NCBI GenBank assembly: GCA_031362405.1
Contig: JANLSO010000070.1
Coordinates: forward strand, 1 to 14,699
Reading direction: 5' to 3'
Source of the DNA: JANLSO01 sp031362405
GTDB taxonomy: Bacteria > Actinomycetota > Thermoleophilia > Miltoncostaeales > Miltoncostaeaceae
Length of the DNA stretch: 14,699 nucleotides
In this document: positions 1-6,918 of the stretch, one piece after another
Layout of the letters: each line of letters starts with the position of its first letter
Position numbering within the stretch: position 1 is the stretch's first letter
Program-made: the position numbers and the translations under genes
Notes under the pieces: generated by a model
The model's database searches: none
What the model saw: the letters and a program-made list of their open reading frames with translations, nothing else
Told to the model about the DNA's origin: nothing

Positions 1-1407
1 TCGCTTGCCGAGTTTGGTCGTAAGGAGATCCGGCTCGCCGAGCACGAGATGCCCGGCCTCATGTCGATCCGCGCAGAGTTCGCCGATGCCCAGCCCTTGA
101 AGGGGGCACGCATCACCGGCTCGCTGCACATGACGATCCAGACCGCCGTGCTGATCGAGACCCTCACCGCTCTCGGTGCCGAGGTTCGCTGGGCGTCGTG
201 CAACATCTTCTCCACCCAGGACCACGCCGCCGCCGCCATCGCCGTCGGCCCGAACGGAACGCCCGACAACCCGCAGGGTGTGCCGGTCTTCGCCTGGAAA
301 GGCGAGACCCTCGAGGATTACTGGTGGTGCACCGAGCAGGTCCTTTTGTGGCCGGACGGTGGCGGACCCAACATGATCCTCGACGACGGTGGCGACGCCA
401 CGATGCTCGTCCACAACGGCACCAAGTACGAGGCTGCGGGCTCGGTCCCCGATGACGCGACAGCAGGCTCTGAGGAGGAGAAGGTCGTCCTCGGCGTGCT
501 GCGGCGTTCGCTGCGCGAGGCCCCCAACCGGTGGACGGCGATCGGCGCCGAGATCAGGGGCGTCACCGAGGAAACCACCACCGGTGTGCTCCGGCTCTAC
601 CAGCTCGCTGAGGAGGGGGGGCTCTTGTTCCCCGCGATCAACGTCAACGACTCGGTGACCAAGTCGAAGTTCGACAATCTCTACGGGTGTCGCCACTCGC
701 TGATCGATGGCATCAACCGCGCCACCGACGTCATGATCGGTGGCAAGACCGCTCTGGTGTGTGGGTTCGGCGATGTCGGAAAGGGCTGCGCCGAGGCGCT
801 GCGGTCCCAGGGTGCCCGAGTGATCGTCACCGAGATCGATCCGATCTGCGCACTGCAGGCCGCGATGGAGGGCTTCCAGGTGGCCACCCTCGACGATGTG
901 GTCGGCACGATCGACATCTTCGTGACCGCGACGGGCAATAAGAACATCATCACCGCCGACCACATGTCGCGGATGAAGCACCAGGCGATCGTCGGCAACA
1001 TCGGTCACTTCGACAACGAGATCGACATGGCCGGCCTGGCCGACGTCTCGGGGATTTCGAAGATCAACATCAAGCCGCAGGTCGACGAGTGGGTCTTCGC
1101 CGACGGGCACGCGATCATCGTGCTGTCCGAGGGGCGCCTCCTGAACCTCGGTAACGCGACCGGCCACCCGTCGTTCGTGATGTCGAACTCGTTCTCGAAC
1201 CAGACGATCGCTCAGATCGAGTTGTTCACCAAGAATGACGACTACGAGAAGAAGGTCTACGTCCTCCCGAAGCACCTCGACGAAAAGGTCGCCCGCCTTC
1301 ACCTCGACGCCCTCGGCGTGAAGCTGACGACCCTGAGCGAGGATCAGGCGTCGTACATCGGCGTTCCCCTCGACGGCCCGTACAAGCCGGATCACTACCG
1401 CTACTAG
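1..1407 (+). CDS. ahcY: S-adenosylhomocysteine hydrolase (adenosylhomocysteinase), 5' partial
   Basis: This cytosolic, NAD-dependent enzyme splits S-adenosylhomocysteine into homocysteine and adenosine, recycling the product inhibitor of SAM-dependent methyltransferases. The reading frame is open from base 1: the 16 codons before the first internal ATG (position 49) encode LAEFGRKEIRLAEHE, a conserved SAHase N-terminus. The gene therefore enters from outside the window, and ATG 49 is an internal Met. About 468 residues are visible, and roughly 10-20 are missing judged by the usual length. Seen motifs are DDGGDATMLVH, the substrate/NAD segment TKSKFDNLYGCRHSLIDGINR with the catalytic Lys/Asp and Cys, the Rossmann loop CGFGDVGKG (about 757-786), GNATGHPSFVMSNSF, and the C-terminal KPDHYRY that contributes to the neighbour's NAD site in the tetramer. 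It is intact apart from the edge. A hairpin follows the stop directly. Confidence 0.98.
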   Translation, partial: SLAEFGRKEIRLAEHEMPGLMSIRAEFADAQPLKGARITGSLHMTIQTAVLIETLTALGAEVRWASCNIFSTQDHAAAAIAVGPNGTPDNPQGVPVFAWKGETLEDYWWCTEQVLLWPDGGGPNMILDDGGDATMLVHNGTKYEAAGSVPDDATAGSEEEKVVLGVLRRSLREAPNRWTAIGAEIRGVTEETTTGVLRLYQLAEEGGLLFPAINVNDSVTKSKFDNLYGCRHSLIDGINRATDVMIGGKTALVCGFGDVGKGCAEALRSQGARVIVTEIDPICALQAAMEGFQVATLDDVVGTIDIFVTATGNKNIITADHMSRMKHQAIVGNIGHFDNEIDMAGLADVSGISKINIKPQVDEWVFADGHAIIVLSEGRLLNLGNATGHPSFVMSNSFSNQTIAQIELFTKNDDYEKKVYVLPKHLDEKVARLHLDALGVKLTTLSEDQASYIGVPLDGPYKPDHYRY

Positions 1408-1410
1408 ATC

Positions 1411-1452
1411 CACCAGGTGGGGGCCGGCTCGAGCCGGCCCCCGGTGCCTTTT
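1411..1452 (+). terminator. Intrinsic terminator after ahcY
   Basis: A perfect inverted repeat with 12-nt arms (1419-1430 and 1431-1442, centre CTCGAG) lies 11 nt after the ahcY stop. A further CACC (1411-1414) and GGTG (1443-1446) can pair outside it across an AGGT bulge. A short TTTT (1449-1452) follows. The stem is very GC-rich and the U tract weak, as is common in high-GC genomes. Confidence 0.7.
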
Positions 1453-1909
1453 GAGTATGCGGTAAATCCCGGATGGCAGCCGCCGGGGGTGGGGGTAACG
1501 TCTCTCTCAGAAGCACCCCGGACTTTGATTCAAGAATCGACGAGCCACCGCCTGTGTCCAGTACCTGACAGGCAGGTTGCGCACCAACCGACGAGCGTCC
1601 CGGCACGGCCTGCGGGACGACACGCGGGGACTCGTTCCCGCCCGGTGACGCAGCTTGCGGACCTCGTGCTCGGGAGCGGTAGGTGGGCGCGGATTACGTC
1701 GAGAGTCAAGTGCCGTGACAAGAAGGAGGCCCCCCACCAACGAAAGGTGCCGTGAGCTTCCCGAAGCGAGTGGGCCCCGTGCCCGGTTCCTGAAATTCTC
1801 AAGGGAGCCGCTGCCGGGGTCCACGTCTATGTGGCCGCAAACGCCGGAATCCTCCGCTGCGGCCAACCCGCCGCCTCCGTTGGTGCAGGGCAGTGGCGAC
1901 ACCCGCGCT
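1453..1909. other. Gene-less stretch with clustered hairpins
   Basis: About 460 bp between the ahcY terminator and the MOSC gene hold no ORF with recognisable protein character. All candidate frames are Arg/Pro/Ser-rich shadows. Several short perfect inverted repeats follow one another: ACCTG/CAGGT (1563-1567/1573-1577), CGTCCCG/CGGGACG (1596-1602/1613-1619), CGGGGA/TTCCCG with a CTCG loop (1625-1630/1635-1640, one G-T pair), CACC/GGTG (1735-1738/1746-1749) and GCTT/AAGC (1756-1759/1764-1767). This would fit a structured RNA or a decayed element on either strand. I do not recognise it as RNase P RNA, tmRNA, SRP RNA or a known riboswitch. Confidence 0.4.
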
Positions 1910-1922
1910 TAAGCTTGCGGGA
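1910..1922 (+). promoter_or_regulatory. Putative -10 box for a leaderless MOSC mRNA
   Basis: TAAGCT (1910-1915) fits TAnnnT and sits 6 nt before the ATG at 1922, so transcription would start at or next to the start codon. No SD sequence precedes this ATG, which agrees with leaderless translation. No good -35 hexamer is visible. Confidence 0.35.
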
Positions 1923-2710
1923 TGCATGTGAGCGGCCTGTTCGTCTACCCGATCAAATCATGCCGGGGGACATCGCTCAACGCGGCTGAGGTTGAGCGTC
2001 GTGGAATCGTCCACGACCGCCAGTTCGCCCTTGTCGCGCCTGACGGCCGCGTCGTGACCCAGCGCGAGCAACCGCGAATGGCACTGATCGTTCCCTGCGT
2101 GCACGAGCCCGAGCTGGTTGTCTCTGCGCCGGAAATGGTGCCCTTGCGGGTGTCGCCGACCGACACGGGCCCGCGTCATGACGTCCGCGTATGGAACGAC
2201 ACCTGCGCGGGGGTCGACCAGGGTGACGAGGCCGCCGAGTGGCTGTCTGAGTTTCTCGCGATGCCATGCCGACTCGTCCGGATGGCCGACGCCCACGTGC
2301 GTCCGGTTGACGTCGAGCATTTTCCGGGCCATGAGGTCGGTTTCGCCGATGCGTATCCGCTTCTTCTCATCAGTGAGGAATCGCTGGCGGATCTCAACGA
2401 TCGCATGGACGCGCCGCTGCCCATGGAACGCTTTCGCCCGAACGTCGTCGTCTCAGGCACGACGGCCTATGCCGAGGACGGTTGGGGCGACATCCGGATC
2501 GCGGATCTCGTCCTTCGCGTCGCCAAACCCTGTGTGAGGTGTGCCATCACCACGACCGATCAGCACACCGCCGAGCGCGGTGTCGAGCCCCTGCGCACCC
2601 TCGCCGGCTACCGACGCTCGCCTCTCGGAGGCGTGACCTTCGGCCAGAACGTCACCCCGCTCGGCACCGGCAGCCTGCGTATTGGAGACCCCGTGGAGGT
2701 CCCTTTATGA
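1922..2710 (+). CDS. MOSC domain protein (mARC/YcbX-like molybdenum cofactor sulfurase C-terminal family)
   Basis: A 262-residue protein with the two-part MOSC architecture. An N-terminal beta-barrel (about 1-115) begins MHVSGLFVYPIKSCRG and contains the family HDRQFALVAPDGRVVTQRE stretch. The MOSC domain proper (about 125-260) contains RFRPNVVVSG (170-179) and KPCVRCAITTTD with C204 and C207. In mARC and YcbX relatives the conserved Cys of this PCxRC motif binds molybdenum. By family knowledge the protein should bind molybdenum cofactor and reduce N-hydroxylated or N-oxidised compounds. It lacks the C-terminal 2Fe-2S ferredoxin domain of E. coli YcbX, so it would need a separate electron donor. 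It is probably cytoplasmic, with no signal peptide. Its TGA stop overlaps the ATG of the next gene. The start rests on the family N-terminus, as no SD is visible. The substrate is unknown. Confidence 0.9.
   Translation: MHVSGLFVYPIKSCRGTSLNAAEVERRGIVHDRQFALVAPDGRVVTQREQPRMALIVPCVHEPELVVSAPEMVPLRVSPTDTGPRHDVRVWNDTCAGVDQGDEAAEWLSEFLAMPCRLVRMADAHVRPVDVEHFPGHEVGFADAYPLLLISEESLADLNDRMDAPLPMERFRPNVVVSGTTAYAEDGWGDIRIADLVLRVAKPCVRCAITTTDQHTAERGVEPLRTLAGYRRSPLGGVTFGQNVTPLGTGSLRIGDPVEVPL
2695..2699 (+). promoter_or_regulatory. Ribosome binding site fixing the start of the FnIII-like gene
   Basis: GGAGG lies 7 nt before the ATG at 2707, inside the last codons of the MOSC gene. It sets the start at 2707 rather than at any upstream in-frame ATG, such as the one at 2482 within the MOSC gene. 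Confidence 0.75.
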
Positions 2711-4068
2711 GGTTGCCCGTCGTCGCGAGTCTCGCTCTGCTGTGCGCCGTGCCGGCCTCGGCCGTCGCCGACTCGCCGCAACCGGCGAGCCCGACCGGCG
2801 GGGTCGCGGTAGACACCCCGCGGCCCACGTTTACCTGGACCCACAGCCGAAGCGGCGATGACAACCAGGCCGCCCCGATCGTCGGCTACGTGGTGGTCGT
2901 TGTCACCGATCGGATCGGTGTGGTGGCCTCGGCGCCGGGTGAGGCCACGAGCGCGGTGTCGGCGGTCGATCTGCCTGAAGAGCGCGAGCTGCGCTGGGTC
3001 GTCCGCAGCATTGACGCGCAAGGGCGGATCGAGGAGTCGCGCGGTCGGCAGCGGGCGAGCTTTGTGATCACGACCGTCCCCGCTGCTCCGACGATCACCG
3101 GTGGTCCGGCGGCCCTGACGAGCCAGCGCGCCGCGACGGTCTCCTGGACCGGCACGCGCAGCTCGACGGTGTGGCGGGTGGCCGGTCTCGGCGGGGCGAT
3201 CGTGGCTGCGGGAGAATCACCGAGTACCTCGGGCCAGGCGGCGTTCGGCCCACTGGCCGACGGTGCGTACACGGTGTCGGTTGCGCAACGGAACCTCGCG
3301 GGCGCCGAGGGTCCCTCGGCGAGCCGCGCCTTTCGCGTCGACGCGACGCCCCCCGCGCCACCGACCTTCACCGCGACCGCACCGGCCTCGGCGACACAGA
3401 CGACCTCGCGCTTTGCCTGGACCGGCGTGGAGCCCGAGGCACGTGTGACCTGGCATCTGACGACCTCACGCGGAACGTCGGTCGCGGGGCCAAGCGACTC
3501 CACGAGCGGTGGGGCAGCGGTTGGCCCATTGGCGCCAGGGTCGTATCTGTTCCACCTGCGGCAAACCGACCTCGCGGGCAACGTCGCCGCGTGGCGCACC
3601 CATGCGTTCACGATCGCCACGCCGCCGCCGGTCATCGTCGGTCGGCCCGCGCCGCCCGGCGTGCCCGAGGTCACCAACCCGAACCCCGCCCCGGCGAGCC
3701 CCCCGGTCGCCGTTGCCGCGCCGGTCGCCATTACTCCCGGACAGGTTCCCCTTCCGTCGCGCCGCCCCGACGTGTTGCGTCCGCGCATGGGCGCGGTCAC
3801 GGCGAGCGCTCGGCCGGTCTTGCGATGGAAGCGCCAGCGCAACGCGGTTCGATACAACGTTCAGATCTTCGCGACATCCGCCGACGGTGGCCTGCGCAAA
3901 GTGCGCTCGGTCTTTCCGAGGTCGGCCCACTACCGGCTGCCCGCCCGCCGCTCCCTTACCGCCGGCTCGTGTTACGTCTGGCGGGTCTGGCCGTTCTTCG
4001 GCAAGAGTTTCGCGCGCACGCCCCTCGGCGTGAGCCACTTCTGCGTCGCCGGGCGGCCCCCGGGGTGA
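2707..4068 (+). CDS. Secreted protein with tandem fibronectin type III/Ig-like domains
   Basis: 453 residues, exported. Residues 1-20 (MRLPVVASLALLCAVPASAV) form a signal peptide with probable cleavage after ASA or AVA. Three beta-sandwich-like repeats follow at about 25-120, 123-212 and 215-304. They share the patterns PTFTW, ATVSW and SRFAW, the G-A/S-Y strand (DGAYTVSVAQRNLAG, PGSYLFHLRQTDLAGN) and Pro-rich linkers. A Pro/Ala/Val-rich hinge (305-350) leads to a C-terminal domain (355-447) with PVLRWKR, YNVQIFA and two Cys (422, 446) that may form a disulfide outside the cell. No catalytic motif is visible, so adhesion, scaffolding or a cell-envelope role is likely. The ATG overlaps the MOSC stop (ATGA) and follows a good SD, so the two genes are probably translationally coupled although their functions look unrelated. 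Confidence 0.8.
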   Translation: MRLPVVASLALLCAVPASAVADSPQPASPTGGVAVDTPRPTFTWTHSRSGDDNQAAPIVGYVVVVVTDRIGVVASAPGEATSAVSAVDLPEERELRWVVRSIDAQGRIEESRGRQRASFVITTVPAAPTITGGPAALTSQRAATVSWTGTRSSTVWRVAGLGGAIVAAGESPSTSGQAAFGPLADGAYTVSVAQRNLAGAEGPSASRAFRVDATPPAPPTFTATAPASATQTTSRFAWTGVEPEARVTWHLTTSRGTSVAGPSDSTSGGAAVGPLAPGSYLFHLRQTDLAGNVAAWRTHAFTIATPPPVIVGRPAPPGVPEVTNPNPAPASPPVAVAAPVAITPGQVPLPSRRPDVLRPRMGAVTASARPVLRWKRQRNAVRYNVQIFATSADGGLRKVRSVFPRSAHYRLPARRSLTAGSCYVWRVWPFFGKSFARTPLGVSHFCVAGRPPG

Positions 4069-4069
4069 G

Positions 4070-4087
4070 ACCGCCCGATCGGGCGGT
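4070..4087. terminator. Perfect 18-bp palindrome after the FnIII-like gene
   Basis: ACCGCCCGA/TCGGGCGGT begins 2 nt after the stop of the upstream gene and is self-complementary throughout. It may act as a transcription attenuator or terminator, but there is no T run. It could instead be an operator for the gene starting at 4145. Confidence 0.45.
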
Positions 4088-4133
4088 GGACGGGTCGAGG
4101 CAGGGTGGGAGAGGATCGGAGCGTCGACCGCCC

Positions 4134-4139
4134 AAGGAG
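4134..4139 (+). promoter_or_regulatory. Ribosome binding site of the PD40 gene
   Basis: AAGGAG with a 5-nt spacer to the ATG at 4145 supports that start, which also gives a proper signal peptide. Confidence 0.75.
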
Positions 4140-4144
4140 CCCCG

Positions 4145-6067
4145 ATGCACCGCCCATCTCGCCGATCCACCCTCGCCATCGGGCTCGGTGCGATGTCGGT
4201 CCTCTCTGCCACGGCGACCGCCGCCCCCGGCGATCTCACGCGCGTCAGCCTCACCGACGCCGGGGCGCAGTCGCCCTCGGCATCAGAGGTGACGGCGGTC
4301 TCGGCCACCGGTCGCTACGTCGCCTTCGTCAACGCGGGCGACCTGACGGCCGCGTTGGCGGGCGCCAAGAAGCAGGTCTACGTTCGCGATCGCCAGACGG
4401 GTCGCACGCTGCTGGCCTCCTCGAACGCGACGGGGCAGGCCGCTACCGCCGACGTCGACGCGGGTGACAGCTTCAACCCGTCCATCGACATCTCCGGAAA
4501 CGGCCGGTATGTCGTCTTCGCCAGCACCGCCACGAACCTCGTGCCCGCCGACGCCAACGGGGCGAAAGCCGATGTCTTCCGCAAAGACCTCGTCACCGGG
4601 CAGGTCGTGGTTGTGTCTCTGTCGAGCGCCGGCGTCGCTGCCGACCAGTCGGTGCTCGGCGACCCCAGCGTCTCCTACGACGGCACCCGCGTCGCCTTCA
4701 CCACCGGGGCTGCGCAGAACCTCTTCCCCGGCGACAGCTCCGCTGATTCGGAAGTCGTGCTGCGTGACGTGCCGGCGGGCACGACGGTTCTGATCAGCCA
4801 ATCGACGGCGGGGCTTCAGGGCACGAGCTTCTCGGAGCGTCCGTCAATCAGCGCCGACGGCGGCTCGGTCGCGTTCGAGGCGGGAGGACTCACCGACAAC
4901 CTGTTCCCCAACGACACCGATTTGGTGAACGACATCGTGGTCCGCAACGTGGCCGCGGCGACGACCACCGGCGTGAGCGTCGCCGCGGGCGGCGTGGCGG
5001 CGGGAGGGAACATCCCGGACATCTCCGCAGACGGCCGGTACGTCGTTTTCCAAACCGGCGCACAGCTCGACCCGGTCGCCGACACCAACGCCGCCAACGA
5101 CATCTACCGGCGCGACCTCGTGGCGGGTGTATCGACGGTGGTCTCGGCCAAGAACGGCGGGGCTGATGCCCGCGGGACCGGCTCCCAGGCGGCGATCTCC
5201 GCCGACGGCACGCGGGTGGTCTTTGCATCGACGGCGACCGACCTCACCGCCACCGACACCAACGCGGCGGTCCAGGACGTCTACGCGCGTGATCCCGCCA
5301 CGAAGCTGACCGCCCGCGCCTCGGCCGCCGCCGACGGCTCCCAGGGTCTTGTCGATTCCCAGACCGGCACGATCGCCGGCAGCGGCGGCCTCGTCGCCTT
5401 CGACACGGCCTCGGTCTTCGGTACCGACACCAACGCCATCGCGGACACCTTCGCCAAGGAACTCGCGGCGACCGACACGACGGCTCCGCCGCTCTCGGAA
5501 ACCCTCACTCTCGAGGGTGGGCTCGTCCGCGTCTCGGGCACGGTCGGCCCTGACCCGTCGGGCATTGGCGCCCTCAGCGTGAATGGCCTCTTGGTTCGCC
5601 CGGGAGCGGGGGGCGCGTTTTCGACCACGGTCGCGCTCGTGGCGGGGGGCGCCACGCCTGTCAGCGTGGTCGCCGTCGACGGGGCGGGGAACTCGGCCAT
5701 CGACACGCGGGCGTTCGTTGCCCCGAGCGTTCCCGCCCCGCCGGTGGTCGCCCCTCCGATCGGAACGGTCGCGGCACCCCGCGCGATCGGTGTCACCTCG
5801 AAGAGGGTCGGCCGCCGGCTGGTGGTCCGGTTCACGCTCACCGCACCGGGCTCGGTGCGTGTCACCGTCAGCCGGCGGGTGGTCGTCAAGAAGCGGGCGC
5901 GGTTCGTGCGTGTCGGCCCGATCGTCACGCGCCCGCTGCCGGCCGGAGCAGCTGTCGTGCGCATCCCGATCGGCCCGAAGAAGAAGCAGTCACGCAGCTA
6001 CCGCGTGCGGATCGCGGTGACCGGCCCGCCCACGCCAGTCCCGCTGCCGGCCGTTCCGGTGAGCTGA
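4145..6067 (+). CDS. Secreted seven-bladed PD40/TolB-like beta-propeller protein with Ig-like and C-terminal beta domains
   Basis: 640 residues. An export signal covers about 1-27 (hydrophobic core AIGLGAMSVLSATATAA). Seven repeats follow at roughly 45-92, 108-158, 172-218, 230-278, 290-334, 347-392 and 402-441. Each has the PD40 pattern of xISADGRYVVFxS, then NLxPxDTNxxxDVYxRD, then a hydrophobic strand ending VS; seven units would close one propeller. A short bacterial Ig-like domain (about 450-525, with VVAVDGAGN) and a basic C-terminal beta domain (545-626, VRFTLTAPGSVRVTVSRR) follow. Such repeat proteins are extracellular and non-enzymatic, binding protein or polysaccharide; TolB is the periplasmic relative. 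The function here is unknown. It lies 76 bp after the FnIII-like gene on the same strand and may share its promoter unless the intervening palindrome terminates transcription. The stop is followed by a convergent gene. Confidence 0.85.
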   Translation: MHRPSRRSTLAIGLGAMSVLSATATAAPGDLTRVSLTDAGAQSPSASEVTAVSATGRYVAFVNAGDLTAALAGAKKQVYVRDRQTGRTLLASSNATGQAATADVDAGDSFNPSIDISGNGRYVVFASTATNLVPADANGAKADVFRKDLVTGQVVVVSLSSAGVAADQSVLGDPSVSYDGTRVAFTTGAAQNLFPGDSSADSEVVLRDVPAGTTVLISQSTAGLQGTSFSERPSISADGGSVAFEAGGLTDNLFPNDTDLVNDIVVRNVAAATTTGVSVAAGGVAAGGNIPDISADGRYVVFQTGAQLDPVADTNAANDIYRRDLVAGVSTVVSAKNGGADARGTGSQAAISADGTRVVFASTATDLTATDTNAAVQDVYARDPATKLTARASAAADGSQGLVDSQTGTIAGSGGLVAFDTASVFGTDTNAIADTFAKELAATDTTAPPLSETLTLEGGLVRVSGTVGPDPSGIGALSVNGLLVRPGAGGAFSTTVALVAGGATPVSVVAVDGAGNSAIDTRAFVAPSVPAPPVVAPPIGTVAAPRAIGVTSKRVGRRLVVRFTLTAPGSVRVTVSRRVVVKKRARFVRVGPIVTRPLPAGAAVVRIPIGPKKKQSRSYRVRIAVTGPPTPVPLPAVPVS

Positions 6068-6121
6068 TCTTGAGAAGAGGCCGCGCTCATCCTGATTCCG
6101 CGTTGGCGTTGTCGTCGGGTT

Positions 6122-6136
6122 CCGGCCACGTGCCGG
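6122..6136. terminator. Small hairpin between convergent genes
   Basis: CCGGC/GCCGG with a 5-nt loop (CACGT) lies in the 132-bp gap between the PD40 gene and the convergent monooxygenase gene. Position suggests a bidirectional terminator, but the stem is short and lacks a T run. Nothing else is recognised in the gap. Confidence 0.25.
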
Positions 6137-6199
6137 GTGGCTGAGTGCACGGTCTGCGAGGTGGCTCGGCCTCGTGGCTCGCATGTGAACCGGCTCACG

Positions 6200-6520
6200 C
6201 TAAAGAGTGCCCTTGGCGGGGTCGCCACCGAGGATCGCGTCGAGAAAGATGAGCTCCCAGGGGCCCACGAGGGTTTCCTCGATGGCTGCTTTGGCGACCG
6301 CCATGTGCGCGGAGGCGGCGTGGCCCTTGAGGGCATCCATTGATGCCCACTTCTCGATGACGACGAACTGGGCCGGGTTGTCTTTCACGCGATGAAGCGC
6401 GTAGAGCTCGCAGCCCACCTCGGCGTGCGTCGGGACCAAGAGGCTGTGGTACATCGCCTCGACTTCGGCTTCGCGTCCGGGTTTAGCGGTGAGGCGGGCA
6501 ACCAGAATGACCTCGGACAT
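6200..6520 (-). CDS. ABM-domain monooxygenase (putative quinol monooxygenase, YgiN-like)
   Basis: 106 residues, the usual size for a single antibiotic biosynthesis monooxygenase (ABM) domain: a dimeric, cofactor-free ferredoxin-like alpha/beta barrel. Seen are the first strand EVILVARLTAKPGREAEVEAMY, the central GCELYALHRVKDNPAQFVVIEKWASMDALKGH and a C-terminal helix and strand. Members oxidise polyphenols or quinols, or act in stress response; the substrate cannot be read from sequence. The start is the ATG at 6520, preceded by AAGGAG with a 6-nt spacer. The GTG five codons upstream lies within that SD region and is rejected. The SD overlaps the TGA of the upstream metallopeptidase-like gene (gap 11 nt), so the two form a tight operon transcribed away from the heliorhodopsin gene. 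Confidence 0.85.
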   Translation of the reverse strand: MSEVILVARLTAKPGREAEVEAMYHSLLVPTHAEVGCELYALHRVKDNPAQFVVIEKWASMDALKGHAASAHMAVAKAAIEETLVGPWELIFLDAILGGDPAKGTL

Positions 6521-6531
6521 CGACGACTCCT

Positions 6532-6873
6532 TCACCGTTGGGTGAGGTCCACCGCGCGGCGGGCCTCGACCTCGTAGGGGTTGGTGCGGTACGGGGTGAC
6601 CAGATACGACAGCGGCATCCTGATCGGCCGGTGCTGCATCTGCCAGACGTGACAGAGCTCATGGCACACCAGATCGGCCGACGGATCGTCATGCCGCACG
6701 AGGATCAGGTTGTGCATCGCGTATCCGTGGAACCGCCTCAGGTACGGCAGCCGGAAGAACCACGGGGCGACCACGAGCCGCACCCGGGGGATCTCGACGG
6801 GTCGCGGGTACCAATCGAGGCCGTCGAGGCGCTGCTTGGCGGCGGCGATCTTCGCGTTGACGGCACGTGGCAT
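6532..6873 (-). CDS. Small HExxH metallopeptidase-like protein
   Basis: 113 residues, soluble and without a signal peptide. It contains a zinc-peptidase helix HELCHVWQMQ (H71, E72, H75) followed by YRTNPYEVEAR (95-105). E101 or E103 could be the third zinc ligand, as in gluzincin-type mini-peptidases. The N-terminal half holds beta strands (VRLVVAPWFF, MHNLILVR). It resembles short uncharacterised bacterial HExxH proteins that carry an NPxExEA-type signature; no substrate can be inferred. The chosen ATG (6873) lies upstream of all the conserved sequence. Its SD is weak (AGGGGC), and the frame stays open upstream without protein-like content. It is the first gene of an operon with the ABM monooxygenase and is divergent from the heliorhodopsin, with only 45 bp between start codons. 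Alternative: a zinc-binding regulator that has lost peptidase activity. Confidence 0.75.
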   Translation of the reverse strand: MPRAVNAKIAAAKQRLDGLDWYPRPVEIPRVRLVVAPWFFRLPYLRRFHGYAMHNLILVRHDDPSADLVCHELCHVWQMQHRPIRMPLSYLVTPYRTNPYEVEARRAVDLTQR

Positions 6874-6918
6874 GCCCCTGGAGTTTCTCGCAAAACCCGC
6901 TTGGGTACACGCACCGCC
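6874..6918. promoter_or_regulatory. Shared divergent promoter region: metallopeptidase operon / heliorhodopsin
   Basis: Only 45 bp separate the two divergent start codons, so both promoters must overlap here or lie inside the opposing gene. For the rightward gene, TTTCTC (6884-6889) and TACACG (6906-6911) with a 16-bp spacer are a weak -35/-10 candidate that would put transcription start at or near ATG 6919. No SD precedes that ATG. No clear leftward -10 box is visible. Confidence 0.35.

Noticed and set aside
1518..1526. RNase P RNA, suggested by AAAGTCCGG on the minus strand
   Set aside because: The universal GAGGAAAGTCC context is absent and the matching 3' ACAGAA element is not found; downstream lies ahcY coding sequence.
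1736..1800. Group II intron domain V-like segment (GTGCCG ... CGGTTCC)
   Set aside because: The catalytic AGC/bulge arrangement and a GAAA-capped stem are missing, and no maturase gene is nearby.
2482..2706. Longer N-terminus for the FnIII-like protein starting within the MOSC gene
   Set aside because: The added stretch is a shadow of the MOSC frame. A good SD and a signal peptide mark the start at 2707.
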